From positions 4,834,501 through 4,898,500 of the forward strand of contig NZ_CP018099.1 of NCBI RefSeq assembly GCF_001886815.1: a stretch of DNA of 64,000 nucleotides, read 5' to 3'. The notes beneath the pieces were generated by a model. It was not told the origin of the DNA. It searched no databases and saw only the letters and a program-made list of their open reading frames with translations. Source of the DNA: Caldithrix abyssi DSM 13497. GTDB taxonomy: Bacteria; Calditrichota; Calditrichia; Calditrichales; Calditrichaceae. Below are positions 22,709 through 31,811 of this stretch, piece after piece. Position 1 is the stretch's first letter, and every line of letters begins with the position of its first letter. The position numbers and the translations under genes were made by a program.

Positions 22709-24994
22709 ATGCCAGAAAAAACGAACTTTTCAAAGCGTTCTCTTCTTTTCATCTTTTTTTTGTACGGTTTTACATTAACCGTTTTGCAAATTGTTTATTT
22801 GCGTTTTTTTATTTCGATCTTTTACGGCAATGAACTGACCATTGGCCTGTTCTGGTTTAGCTGGATGTTGTGGACTGCCCTTGGTAGCTATTTTTTCGGC
22901 AGGGTTAGAAAAGTCCTGGAATATTTACCTTCGCACCACTTTCTTTTTGGTCTGGTTATACCTTTTACGTTACTTTTGATGCTTTTTATTCGAAGCCGAT
23001 TTTTACCGGTAGGCAGCGCGCTCCCGGATTTCAGCACAACTATTTTCACGGCTCTGGTTTCTCTTTTTCTGTTCGGCTTACTGTCGGGCGGGCTTTTCCC
23101 TCTCTATGCACGGTTATTAAATATAAACACGGCTCAGGAGATTGATACGGCCGGCGGTCAGGTTTATTTGTGGGAAACAGCCGGCTCTCTGGTGGGCGGT
23201 TTGTTGAGCGGCCTGGTTTTAATCCATTTTTTTCACTCCACGCAAATCGTTATTAAGGTAGCCATACTGCAATTTCTGCTGTCATTTTATTTCCTTTCTC
23301 GTACAGAAAAATCAAGAAAGAGTCTTATTATATCGATCTATTTTCTGATCGGCTTTTTTGCTCTTTCCAGCTTTTTGAGTAGCTATCAGCAACGTTTTAA
23401 ACAACTGTGGAGGGGGATGGATATTGTTGAAGAACGCAGTTCGCCTTATAGCGAGCTGGTTTTGACGCGTCTGGATCACAGTTTTACGCTTTATCAAGAC
23501 GGTGTGCCTCTGTTCACGATACCTGATCCGCAAACGGCTGAAGAAACGGTGCACTACGCATTGCTGCTACACGACAAACCACAAACGGTTTTACTAATCG
23601 GCGGTGGATTCTCCGGCGCTTTATTTGAAATCTTAAAGCATCCTTCTATTCGCGCCTTACATTATGTAGAACTGGATCCTGAGGTAATTGGAATTTACAA
23701 GGAGTTTTTTCCGGATAACTGGCGAAGATTAATCACAGATAAACGTGTGGCGATTCATCAAACCGACGGCCGTAATTTTTTGCAACACACACGGGAAAGT
23801 TTTGATTTAATCATAACCGCTTTGCCCGATCCTTACACGGTTCAACTCAATCGTTTTTACAGCCGGGAGTTTTTTGCCCTGTGTAAAAGTCGCTTACAAT
23901 CGGGTGGGATTCTTGCCTTTCAGGTGAGCGCTTCGGAAAATTATTTAAATGACGCTCAGAAACGCTACTTAAAGGCCATCGAACAATCTTTTGTTCCTCT
24001 GTTTAAAAACTGGGGTTTTTTGCCCGGCGAAAAAATGCAATTTTTTTTGATAAAAGACGTTCATCCTCCTGTTGTCAATAGCGATTCTTTGATTAAACGT
24101 CTGCGAGAACGTCGCCTGGAAACTTTGTTTGTTCAGGACTATTACATCCCTTTTAAATTGATGCCTGATCGGATCAGGCTTTTCCGGGAGGCTTTTGAAG
24201 AAACGCAATTTCCTTTTTACAATTCCGATTATCGTCCTCTGGCTTATTATTTTGACACCATTCTCTGGGCCGGGAAAACTTCCAGGATTTTGTCCGGTTT
24301 TTTAACACGGATGTTTTCTGTTTCTTTTGATGGTTTTCTTTTGATCGTTTTTTTACCTATTTTTCTTGGGCTTGGGCTCTCTTTTTTTCTAAGGAAAAGG
24401 CCATTACACTCCCTGGCTGCTGTGAGCGGGATGTTTTCTATTGGCTTTAGTGTGATCAGTCTGGAACTGCTTATTTTGCTTGCCTTTCAGGTGGCACATG
24501 GCTACCTCTATCAACAGGTGGCGATTTTTATTGCGTTGTTCATGGGCGGGATGGCCATTGGGAGCTATTTTTCCATTCGATATTCTTCAACAATTTATAA
24601 GAGCTTGCAAAAGCTGGCTATTTTTGTTCTGGCGGGCGTTTCACTGCTATCGTTTTTAATTGGCGCGCTGCTTCCTTTTATCGGGGCGATGTCTCATTCT
24701 CAGGCCACTTTTTATTTTCTGGCAATTGTCAGCGGATTTTGCGGCGGCTTTTCTTTTCCTCTTTTCAATCGCCTTTACCTAAGCCACAAAAAAGATACGA
24801 GTAAAAGTGGAATTATTTATGCCTGGGACCTGGTTGGTTCGCTGGCCGGCTCCATTCTTTGCAGTATTATTTTGATACCCATTTACGGATTAAAACTTAC
24901 AGGTGTATTTCTGGGAATTTTAAATCTGATCATTGGTCTGTTTATGGCGGCAGTTTATTGGGGTAAGAGCGATTGCGGGGCGGGAGGCGAATAA
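22709..24994 (+). CDS. Polytopic membrane protein with spermidine-synthase-like methyltransferase-fold domain
   Basis: I chose the ATG at 22709 (GGGAAAAGG upstream); an upstream TTG at 22682 is possible. The roughly 761-residue product has an N-terminal block of membrane helices (about 10-235). A soluble Rossmann domain follows: LYQDGVPLFTIPD, TVLLIGGGFSGALFEILKHP, LHYVELDPEVI, TDGRNFLQHT, DLIITALPDPYT. A second set of membrane helices (about 540-755) contains glycine-rich 'GFSVISLELLILLAFQ' and 'GGMAIGSYF' repeats. This is the fused MFS/spermidine-synthase architecture. Such proteins occur near cytochrome clusters and are of uncertain function; polyamine synthesis is doubtful without a precise active-site check. 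The adjacent divergent cytochrome cluster hints at an envelope redox role. Confidence 0.75.
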   Translation: MPEKTNFSKRSLLFIFFLYGFTLTVLQIVYLRFFISIFYGNELTIGLFWFSWMLWTALGSYFFGRVRKVLEYLPSHHFLFGLVIPFTLLLMLFIRSRFLPVGSALPDFSTTIFTALVSLFLFGLLSGGLFPLYARLLNINTAQEIDTAGGQVYLWETAGSLVGGLLSGLVLIHFFHSTQIVIKVAILQFLLSFYFLSRTEKSRKSLIISIYFLIGFFALSSFLSSYQQRFKQLWRGMDIVEERSSPYSELVLTRLDHSFTLYQDGVPLFTIPDPQTAEETVHYALLLHDKPQTVLLIGGGFSGALFEILKHPSIRALHYVELDPEVIGIYKEFFPDNWRRLITDKRVAIHQTDGRNFLQHTRESFDLIITALPDPYTVQLNRFYSREFFALCKSRLQSGGILAFQVSASENYLNDAQKRYLKAIEQSFVPLFKNWGFLPGEKMQFFLIKDVHPPVVNSDSLIKRLRERRLETLFVQDYYIPFKLMPDRIRLFREAFEETQFPFYNSDYRPLAYYFDTILWAGKTSRILSGFLTRMFSVSFDGFLLIVFLPIFLGLGLSFFLRKRPLHSLAAVSGMFSIGFSVISLELLILLAFQVAHGYLYQQVAIFIALFMGGMAIGSYFSIRYSSTIYKSLQKLAIFVLAGVSLLSFLIGALLPFIGAMSHSQATFYFLAIVSGFCGGFSFPLFNRLYLSHKKDTSKSGIIYAWDLVGSLAGSILCSIILIPIYGLKLTGVFLGILNLIIGLFMAAVYWGKSDCGAGGE

Positions 24995-25016
24995 TGTTGA
25001 AGGCGTGGGGTATTAG

Positions 25017-27048
25017 CCCATCTTGAACACTAAAACGATTTAAGTTATTTAAAAACAACATGTCGTTCTTTTTTATTACCACTACAATATTTAAATTCTT
25101 ATCTTTTTCATACCTAATGGCTTGGGCTTGATCTTAAATGCCTGCGCCATTAAATAATGAATCGCCTCCGGTTCGGTCGTATCTCTTATAACTAATAAAT
25201 CTCCTTTCTGAGTTTTCATCTCCACGCTTACTCGCTGCTGTACGGAAAGTAATTCACGAATGGTTGTCCAGCGATGATAAACGCCTGCATCATGTAATTG
25301 TTTTTGAAGACTTATCAATACATGAAAGGCTAAAATCGAAATGAAAATATGCCCTTCAATGCGTTTATCCTTCTGGTGAAAATTAGGCCTTAAGCCTAAT
25401 TCACTCTTCAACGAGCGAAATCCATCCTCCACATCCGTTAAACTGATGTAGAGCTGCCAAATCTCACGATCCGTTAAATCCAGACGACTCGTCCGTAAAT
25501 AATACGTGCCGGAAAATCGATCATCCATCTTTTGCTCATCTTTTATCTTCCAGCTGATCTCTGTCACGATACCATTGTGATGCTCAACCGTAATATCATA
25601 AAAATAGGCCACCTTTGCATGACGTTCCTTTATGCGGCCAATGCGTTCTAAAACCTTGGGATATTTCTTCGTGCCTCGTTTCTTGTGCAAACTCTCCGCC
25701 GCATATTTCAACTCCGCCTCAAAGCGCTGCTGATGAAATTGTCGAATGGCTTCCTCTTTCTTTTGCCTTGAGGCGCTGCGACAGTATAAATAAAGCTCTT
25801 TATCCTTACGGTAAAGATAGGCTTCCACTTTATGGCGTTGATCGTGATTAATCTCTTTAAAAGCATTTTCTTCGATCTCGATTTCCGGTTTACTGCGTGA
25901 GACAACCAGATAGTCGTGTCCACGCTTTGTGATCAGTTGCAAGTTCTCTTCTGTGGCAATCCCGGCATCTAAAATAATCAATTTCCTGACTTTGCCGCCT
26001 ATCGTATCCAGAATTTTAGACAAAGTCTCTGGTTCGGAAACATTGCCAGAGAAAAGACGACTCTCCTTGGGGAATCCATCCTCATCCAATACCAGGCCTA
26101 AAGTAACCAGGGGCATATCGTGACGCTTATCTTTACTACGTCCGCGAGCCTTGAGTTCACTGGTACGGCTACTCTCAAAATACGTATTGGTTAAATCGTA
26201 CAGGATGATCTTTTCCTGCAAGGAAAATAACAGACGCTCTTGCTCTACTAAACCATTCTCGATTTTGTCCTTATGTTCTAATAATTGATCCGTAATTCGA
26301 TAAAGTTTATTGTGAGAAAGTCTTGAAAGGTCTAACTCTAAAAGCTCATCGATGGCGCTTTGCTTTTTGACCCAGCGTAAGGTCGCCCATTCGCTTGAGG
26401 GGTGCACCAGGCGCCCAACGATCAACAGTTCGGCCAGTTTAATATCCTTCTCCTTAAAGCCCAGCTTTTTTAAAAGTTCATTGAACTTAAGCTTTCTTAA
26501 CATCATCAAACTGATGTATTCGCCTCCTATACTGCGAGCATCTCTGAATTTGACAGAGCCCGTAAAAATGGTCTCGGTTTCCTGTGGGCTTTCTTTTTTT
26601 TCTACCTTTTCTTGTTTTAGTTTGTTTTGAATTAAAAGCGAGGCATAGCGCTGGGCTAATTGTTCAATTTGCTCATCCACTTCGATCAGTGAAGTTTGTC
26701 CGCTTATGATCTCTTCGATGCGATTGGCAAGTGTTTTCCATTGGTCTTTAGGAATGGTAAGCTTGCCCAGGTTGAGCAATTTTCTTTGTCTTGGGCCTTT
26801 TTCAGTACGATAGGATTCGACCAATTGATGGTAAACGAAGGTTTTATCGTACCCTTTATTCTTTTTTGTGACTTCTTTAATAAACATGTTCAAATATAAT
26901 CATATCAGTCAATTAAGTCAAGGGGGAAACCAATATAGTATGGGGCACTACAACGACATCTCGAAAACTCGATCCAAAAAAACCAATAACTTACAAAAAC
27001 CGAAGGTGGAAATTTGGTGATTTGGGCTTAAATTTTGTTCAAGATGGG
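25017..27048 (-). mobile_element. IS1634-type insertion sequence, copy A (2,032 bp)
   Basis: The ends are CCCATCTTGAACA at 25017-25029 and its inverse TGTTCAAGATGGG ending at 27048. The duplicated target is TTAG (25013-25016 and 27049-27052). The transposase gene is intact. It has the same length as the copy at 54661-56692. Confidence 0.9.
25091..26893 (-). CDS. IS1634-family transposase, copy A
   Basis: This 600-residue DDE transposase begins MNMFIKEVTKKNKGYDKTFV followed by YHQLVESYRTEKGPRQRKLL, the usual N terminus of the family. The catalytic Asp residues lie in KIILYDLTNTYFES and RKLIILDAGIATEENL. The Glu lies in YISLTDVEDGFRSLKSELG, ahead of LRPNFHQKDKRIEGH. A coiled-coil of about 20-40 residues rich in Gln/Glu follows the N-terminal domain. 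Close copies are present at 35924-37590 (broken) and 54735-56537 (intact). Target choice TTAG or TTAA is visible at all three insertions. Confidence 0.9.
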   Translation of the reverse strand: MNMFIKEVTKKNKGYDKTFVYHQLVESYRTEKGPRQRKLLNLGKLTIPKDQWKTLANRIEEIISGQTSLIEVDEQIEQLAQRYASLLIQNKLKQEKVEKKESPQETETIFTGSVKFRDARSIGGEYISLMMLRKLKFNELLKKLGFKEKDIKLAELLIVGRLVHPSSEWATLRWVKKQSAIDELLELDLSRLSHNKLYRITDQLLEHKDKIENGLVEQERLLFSLQEKIILYDLTNTYFESSRTSELKARGRSKDKRHDMPLVTLGLVLDEDGFPKESRLFSGNVSEPETLSKILDTIGGKVRKLIILDAGIATEENLQLITKRGHDYLVVSRSKPEIEIEENAFKEINHDQRHKVEAYLYRKDKELYLYCRSASRQKKEEAIRQFHQQRFEAELKYAAESLHKKRGTKKYPKVLERIGRIKERHAKVAYFYDITVEHHNGIVTEISWKIKDEQKMDDRFSGTYYLRTSRLDLTDREIWQLYISLTDVEDGFRSLKSELGLRPNFHQKDKRIEGHIFISILAFHVLISLQKQLHDAGVYHRWTTIRELLSVQQRVSVEMKTQKGDLLVIRDTTEPEAIHYLMAQAFKIKPKPLGMKKIRI

Positions 27049-27514
27049 TTAGGATACTTCCTTCGAAAAATGTAATGCCTTAGCGTGCGAAAAATTTTGT
27101 GCTGTTTTAAAAACTCATCCCCCGTCCATGGATTGGTTGAATAGTTGATTAGTTGAATGGTTGAATAGTTAGTCTGCCATTTCAAACCTGTTTCTGCAAA
27201 TGTGGTGAATTCCTGCCACCGTTTATGTAGGGGCGAAGGATTTCCACAAACAATTCAGCGATGGTAAGCATTAATCTTTAGTCATATAAAAAAAGCGCTC
27301 TGGATAAAGTATGGTTGGAAATCCTTCGCCCTTACAAGTACGTTCATTCCTGATCTTTTGTCTGGGAGTGAGGATCGAGCGAGCAAGGGTAATTTAATTT
27401 AAAACATTCTTTGCGCACGTTGTAGTTGATTTTGGTTGCGGCTTCGCTGCCTTGGATAGGAGGAGGAGCAGGAACAAATGGGAGGGTTGGTGACTGGTGA
27501 ATGGCAGCGGCCCG
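27049..27514. repeat. Gene-free stretch of interspersed repeats
   Basis: It contains the TAGGATACTTCC segment followed by a GATTGGTTGAATAGTTGATT-type stretch (27124-27172), closely matched at 56900-57000. It also has a TCTGGGAGTGAGG piece near 27360, related to the tandem repeats at 60147-60906. About 27409-27462 there is TTTGCGCACGTTGTAG...GGCTTCGCTGCCTTGGAT, a copy of the repeats at 6358 and 57357. No gene is seen. Confidence 0.5.
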
Positions 27515-27532
27515 AAACCGTTTAAACGGTTT
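27515..27532. repeat. Perfect 18-bp palindrome before the TnpA-like gene
   Basis: AAACCGTTTAAACGGTTT is self-complementary. A related palindrome, AACTGTTAAAACAGTT (28021-28036), follows the gene, and both are followed by CCCC-type sequence. They may be hairpin ends recognised by the Y1 protein. Confidence 0.6.
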
Positions 27533-27574
27533 GCCCCATATCTTCCACTAATCAAAAATTAGGAGGTATTTACA

Positions 27575-28018
27575 ATGGCTAAAAAATCTCACATTCGTTG
27601 TTGGTTACACATCCTCTGGGGCACCAAAAATCACGAAAAAATATTGACAGAAAAAGCCCGACTTAAACTCTCCACATATTTCTACAACTATGCCCGTGAA
27701 AAAGGAATTCACATGAAAATTAACCATGTCAGTCCAGACCACTTCCATGCCCTCGTTGAACTGCCCCCCAAAATGACCATCGAAGAACTATTCCATCTTC
27801 TAAAAGGCAGTTCGTCCCATTGGGTCAATCAAAACGATATCATCCCTCAAAAATTCGCCTGGGACAGCGAAAACACCGCCTTTTCCGTATCCCATTCAAA
27901 ACTAAAAACAGTCGAAAACTTCATCGCCAAACAGGAACAATTCCACTGGAAAATGACCTTCCGGCAGGAGCTCGACCTCCTTTTACAAAAACACGAGCTT
28001 CTCCGTTTGAAAACCTGA
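27575..28018 (+). CDS. IS200/IS605-type Y1 transposase-like protein, catalytic Tyr apparently replaced by Phe
   Basis: AGGAGGTATTTACA precedes the ATG. The 147-residue protein has the TnpA fold pattern: RCWLHILWGTKNHEKILTEK, the HUH motif in NHVSPDHFHALVELP (His-Phe-His), and LLKGSSSHWVNQ. In the usual C-terminal helix the nucleophile is Tyr in 'YIxxQ'; here the matching place reads VENFIAKQEQFHWKMTF, with Phe in place of Tyr. If the alignment is right, the protein cannot form the DNA-phosphotyrosine link. It is flanked by two related palindromes, reminiscent of IS200 hairpins or REP-associated transposases. It may be a domesticated or inactive single-strand DNA-binding relative. No TnpB is present. 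Confidence 0.7.
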   Translation: MAKKSHIRCWLHILWGTKNHEKILTEKARLKLSTYFYNYAREKGIHMKINHVSPDHFHALVELPPKMTIEELFHLLKGSSSHWVNQNDIIPQKFAWDSENTAFSVSHSKLKTVENFIAKQEQFHWKMTFRQELDLLLQKHELLRLKT

Positions 28019-28020
28019 AA

Positions 28021-28036
28021 AACTGTTAAAACAGTT
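28021..28036. repeat. 16-bp palindrome after the TnpA-like gene
   Basis: AACTGTTAAAACAGTT has 7-bp arms and lies between the convergent TnpA-like and acyl-CoA synthetase genes. It resembles the palindrome at 27515-27532 and could also act as a weak bidirectional terminator. Confidence 0.5.
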
Positions 28037-28040
28037 CCCC

Positions 28041-29999
28041 CTACTTCTGCATCACCTGATCCGAAAGCTCATCCTCTCCCTTCACACTCATCCGCTTAAC
28101 TATCCGTTTATTCCATTCATTACATACATTCTTACCTTCAGCCGTGTACAAATAGTCAATACGATTCCTGTAATAATCCACAATCCTCGGACGCACCATC
28201 TTCAAAGTAGAATTCAACAACCGGTTCTGCTCCGTAAATCCCTCGCCCAGAATGGCAAATGTCGCCGGCAGCCAGCGCGAAGGAAACAATCCTGCATATT
28301 TGCCGCCCGGTTTAAACTTATCAATCTCTTCTTCTATTAATTTTATAACCGCACATTGCCCCTCTTCCGTCTGAAAATTCACATTATTTTCCCGCGCCCA
28401 TTCAATTACAGCCGCTTTATTAGGCACCACAAGCGCAATAGTATAAGGCGATTGATTGTTGTACAGCATAATCTGATCAATATAAGGAGAGTGATCCAGA
28501 ATCGCCTCTTCAATACCTTCCGGACTGTACTTCTCACCGTCGTTGCCAATCAACAAACTTTTCTCACGGCCAAGCACATACAAATATCCCTCTTCATCCA
28601 GATAGCCAAGGTCTCCCGTATGTAGCCAGCCGTCCCGCAAGGCATTTTCCGTGGCCGTCGGATTTTTCCAGTAACCGACCATCACATTCTCACCTTTAAC
28701 GCAAATCTCTCCCCTTTGACCGGTGGGCAATTCATTACCCCGTTCATCCACAATCTTAACCTCCATTCCCTTCAAAACCTTGCCAGAAGTACCCAGCTTA
28801 TGTTCGTGAGGTTTGTTGGATGAAATGACCGGCGCAGCTTCGGTTAATCCGTACCCCTGAAACATGGGAATTCCAATCGCGTAAAAGAAGCGCTGCATCT
28901 CGATATCCAGCAAAGCCCCGCCGCCAATAAAAAACTGCAGCCTTCCGCCAAAACTATCGCGAATTTTACGGAACAAAACCTTATCGTACAGCGCGTAAAG
29001 CGGTTTATAAACCTTGCGAAAGCCCTTGCCCTTATTCCAGCCCTCTCCATTGTAAAGGTAAGCAATCTTCAGGGCCTGCTGAAACAACCTTTCCGTGGCC
29101 TTCCCTTTATCTCGAATCGCTTTCTCAATATTCTTGCGGAAATTTTTTGCCAGAGCCGGAACACTCAATAAAAAATGCGGTCTGATTTCTTTTAAATTTT
29201 TAGGAATATTTTTAAGCGTTTCCAGCTGAGTCTTACCGCTTTGAACCGCCGCCATACTGGCGCCATTTTTTATCAACGTATAAAGACCAACCGTATGGGC
29301 AAAAGCATGATCCCACGGCAAAATCAATAGCGTAACAAAATATGGCGGGATATCCATCACCGTTAACGACTGTTCCGTATTTACCACATAATTTTTATGA
29401 GATAGAATGACGCCTTTTGGATCCGCGGTCGTCCCCGAAGAATACATTATCGTCGCGTAATCATCCTCTTCAATGGCCTGCCAGGTCTGATTCAACCGCT
29501 TCCGGCCATCCTCATTTTTCAAAAACTCCTTCCCACGAGCCAGAACCTCATCAACTAAAATTTCATCGCTTTCATAGCTCTCTCTTGCATCCAGTAAAAT
29601 AACCTTTTCCAGCTCAGGAAGGTCATTTTTAATTTTGTCAATTTTATGAGCTTGCTGACCGGAAACAATGACCACTCGACTCCCTGAATGCGCCAGTCGA
29701 AATTTCAAATCGGACAATTCATTTATTTTAACCGAAATGGGAACGCTGATCGCACCGCAATACAAAACGCCCAACTCGCTCATCAACCAGTAATTTCTGC
29801 CCTCAGAAATCAAGGCAATGCGTTCGCCCTTTTTAACGCCCATGCTCAACAGGCCCGCGGCAAATTGATGAACCAGCTCCTGCATTTGTCGATAGGTTAA
29901 ATAATGGTAGCTATCCGTCCGTTTTTCCCAGATCAAGGGATTTTGCGAAAACCTGTTTACGCTACTTTCAAACAGCCAGGGAATCGTTCGTTTTTGCAT
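28041..29999 (-). CDS. Long-chain fatty acid-CoA ligase (AMP-forming)
   Basis: This 652-residue adenylate-forming enzyme activates fatty acids to acyl-AMP and then acyl-CoA in the cytoplasm. Its N-terminal domain has LTYRQMQELVHQFAAGLL and GERIALISEGR. The AMP-binding P-loop is TIMYSSGTTADPKGVILSHK. YGLTEAAPVISSNKP follows at about residue 395, and GWLHTGDLGYLDEEGYLYVL with REKSLLIGNDGEKYSPEGIE forms the hinge and C-terminal domain. Length fits the 'FadD15-like' subgroup. It appears monocistronic and convergent with the TnpA-like gene. The start ATG at 29997-29999 follows AGAAAAAGAAAG. Confidence 0.88.
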   Translation of the reverse strand: MQKRTIPWLFESSVNRFSQNPLIWEKRTDSYHYLTYRQMQELVHQFAAGLLSMGVKKGERIALISEGRNYWLMSELGVLYCGAISVPISVKINELSDLKFRLAHSGSRVVIVSGQQAHKIDKIKNDLPELEKVILLDARESYESDEILVDEVLARGKEFLKNEDGRKRLNQTWQAIEEDDYATIMYSSGTTADPKGVILSHKNYVVNTEQSLTVMDIPPYFVTLLILPWDHAFAHTVGLYTLIKNGASMAAVQSGKTQLETLKNIPKNLKEIRPHFLLSVPALAKNFRKNIEKAIRDKGKATERLFQQALKIAYLYNGEGWNKGKGFRKVYKPLYALYDKVLFRKIRDSFGGRLQFFIGGGALLDIEMQRFFYAIGIPMFQGYGLTEAAPVISSNKPHEHKLGTSGKVLKGMEVKIVDERGNELPTGQRGEICVKGENVMVGYWKNPTATENALRDGWLHTGDLGYLDEEGYLYVLGREKSLLIGNDGEKYSPEGIEEAILDHSPYIDQIMLYNNQSPYTIALVVPNKAAVIEWARENNVNFQTEEGQCAVIKLIEEEIDKFKPGGKYAGLFPSRWLPATFAILGEGFTEQNRLLNSTLKMVRPRIVDYYRNRIDYLYTAEGKNVCNEWNKRIVKRMSVKGEDELSDQVMQK

Positions 30000-30330
30000 C
30001 TTTCTTTTTCTCCGTATTTTTCACATCAATACTTCTCTAATTTAAAGAATATTTACCTTTTAAAAAATAACTTTTTCACCCAAAAATTAATTGGGGTAAG
30101 ATAATGAGGTTCCTCTAAAAAGGCATTATTATCTAATTACATTTAAATGGGGCTATTGTTTTTATTTAAATTAAATAAAATATATTCGTGTCCATTCGTG
30201 AAATTCGTGGTTTTTATACTAAACTCATTAATGTCAATCAATGGCCGTGCGGTTGTGTAGAAGCATCATTTTTTGCTTGACAACTTCATTTTCATTTTTT
30301 ATACTATTTATGATTAATTATGAGATTCTG
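30000..30330. other. AT-rich intergenic region upstream of the integrase, with ATTCGTG repeats
   Basis: No gene is seen. At 30184-30210 the heptamer ATTCGTG occurs three times at 9-10 base spacing (ATTCGTGTCC, ATTCGTGAA, ATTCGTGG). Regularly spaced direct repeats before intI could be regulatory, but this short string also occurs as debris in other genomes, so the call is weak. Confidence 0.35.
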
Positions 30331-31323
30331 ATGATGCTCACAACTTCCACACATACTTCTCGAAGGCAACCTAAATTGCTCGACCAGGTAAGGGCAGGGT
30401 TACGTTTAAAACATTACAGCTATCGTACGGAGCAGGCTTATATCCATTGGATCAAGCGCTTTATCTTTTTTCACAACAAACGGCATCCGTTGGAGATGGG
30501 GAAGCAGGAAATCAACGAATTTTTGACACATCTGGCAGTGAATGAAAAGGTTGCCGCTTCGACGCAGAATCAAGCCTTATGTGCTATTGTTTTTTTGTAC
30601 AAACATATACTTAACATTGATTTGGGTGATATTGGAGAAATTTACTGGTCAAAAAAGCCCCAAAAGTTGCCGGTTGTATTTACCCATAATGAAGCGAAGG
30701 CTGTGCTGGAAAAGCTTAATGGCGCCACCTGGTTAATGGCCATGCTGCTTTATGGAGCGGGATTGAGATTAAACGAGTGTTTGCAACTGCGCGTGAAAGA
30801 TATCGATTTTGAGTATAAGCAGATCACAGTCTGAAGCGGCAAGGGCGAGAAGGACCGGGTAACGCTATTGCCAGAAAAACTCATCATTCCATTAAAAAAA
30901 CAGATCGAATATGTAAAGAAATTACATGAATACGACTTAAAAAATGGATATGGTTCTGTTTACCTTCCTTATGCACTGGAAAGGAAATATCCTTTTGCAG
31001 GCAAGGAGCCTGGTTGGCAATTTTTATTTCCTGCGGCAAAAATATCGACAGATCCAAGAACGGGTATTAAGAGAAGACATCATATCCATCAATCTGTTTT
31101 ACAAAAGGCTGTAAAAAGAGCTATTCGAGAAGCGGGTATTACGAAACATGCCGGATGTCATACATTTCGTCATTCCTTTGCTACACGGCTTTTGGAAAAC
31201 GGCTATGATATACGCACCATTCAGGAATTGATGGGGCATAAAAATATTCAAACAACGATGATTTATACTCATGTGATAAAAAAAGGTGGGCTGGGAGTAA
31301 AAAGTCCTGCAGATGAAATTTAA
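30331..31323 (+). pseudogene. intI: Integron integrase (IntI-type tyrosine recombinase) with in-frame TGA
   Basis: The sequence matches IntI along its length: PKLLDQVRAGLRLKHYSYRT, YIHWIKRFIFFHNKRHP, LMAMLLYGAGLRLNECLQLR (catalytic Arg), then VKDIDFEYKQITV. At 30832-30834 a TGA occurs where the family normally has Arg (ITVRxGKGxKDR), so one CGA to TGA transition would explain it. The same frame continues [16 protein letters not shown] with no other damage. The IntI-specific extra segment is present ([20 protein letters not shown] then RTGIKRRHH). It ends with [34 protein letters not shown] (His, Arg, His, Tyr). The start is placed at the ATG pair 30331/30334, where homologs begin. The gene lies upstream of the cassettes and points the same way, the reverse of the classical layout. 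Readthrough of TGA cannot be excluded. Confidence 0.85.
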
Positions 31324-31340
31324 AAAATTACATAATAGAA

Positions 31341-31718
31341 ATGAGAACAAAGAGGACATTATATCCAGGACAAGCGGGCACAAAAAAATGGGTACAGAAA
31401 TATGGAGATCAATTAATTTGTGTCCGATATAAATACGACGCGCAACTTTGTCAAAAAATGATCACCGTAGAACTTGTTGAAGAAAAAAGCGCATGGCATA
31501 AAAAAGAAAATTATATTCCGAAAAATAAAATTGTTATGTTAAGAATCGACTATGGAGAGATTGATCTGGCGATGAAGGTAAAATCATTTGGCGGTAAATG
31601 GAATAGAAAAGAAAGAGCATGGGAATTGCGATTTGACGCCGTTCAAGCATTGGGTTTAGAAGATAGAATAGTGGGAGAAAGAAGATTAAGAAATGAATCA
31701 AAGAAGCAGCCTTCTTGA
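31341..31718 (+). CDS. Conserved protein of unknown function next to the integrase
   Basis: This 125-residue protein starts 18 bases after the integrase stop in the same direction. It begins MRTKRTLYPGQAGTKKWVQK, continues QLICVRYKYDAQLCQKMITV, and ends with KVKSFGGKWNRKERAWELRF, DAVQALGLEDRIVGERRL. Proteins with this 'YPGQxGTKK ... VRYRYD ... GGKWNxxxxxWELRYDxVxxLGLxDRIV' pattern occur in many bacteria, often near recombinases and transposons, without an assigned role. I infer no function. Its last codons form a hairpin (AAGAAG-CAGC-CTTCTT) with the stop inside, followed by a TTTTC run, a possible terminator. Confidence 0.65.
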   Translation: MRTKRTLYPGQAGTKKWVQKYGDQLICVRYKYDAQLCQKMITVELVEEKSAWHKKENYIPKNKIVMLRIDYGEIDLAMKVKSFGGKWNRKERAWELRFDAVQALGLEDRIVGERRLRNESKKQPS

Positions 31719-31719
31719 G

Positions 31720-31811
31720 TTTTCTAATAATAGAAAAAAATGTCTATATTTAGAAAAGTTTTTCTAAATATAGAAAAATTTTTTAAATTAGGGAGACTTA
31801 TAAACTAATAT
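31720..31811. promoter_or_regulatory. attI candidate with nested palindromes
   Basis: Between the integrase-linked gene and the first cassette lies TTTTCTA-ATAA-TAGAAAA (31720-31737). It is followed by a near-perfect palindrome with 14-bp arms, CTATATTTAGAAAA (31744-31757) and TTTTCTAAATATAG (31760-31773), separated by two bases. Then come an AT-rich run and ACTAATAT before the first GTTAAAC at 31812. The unit TAGAAAA or its complement occurs at least five times. Position is that of attI; the palindromes could be integrase or regulator sites, or a terminator. Confidence 0.55.

Noticed and set aside
25615-26899. ORFs antisense to the IS1634-type transposases
   Set aside because: They recur in every copy as shadows of the transposase frame and have no independent support.
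30832-30834. TGA as a selenocysteine codon
   Set aside because: The family has Arg here, not Cys or Sec, and no SECIS-like hairpin is evident right after the codon.
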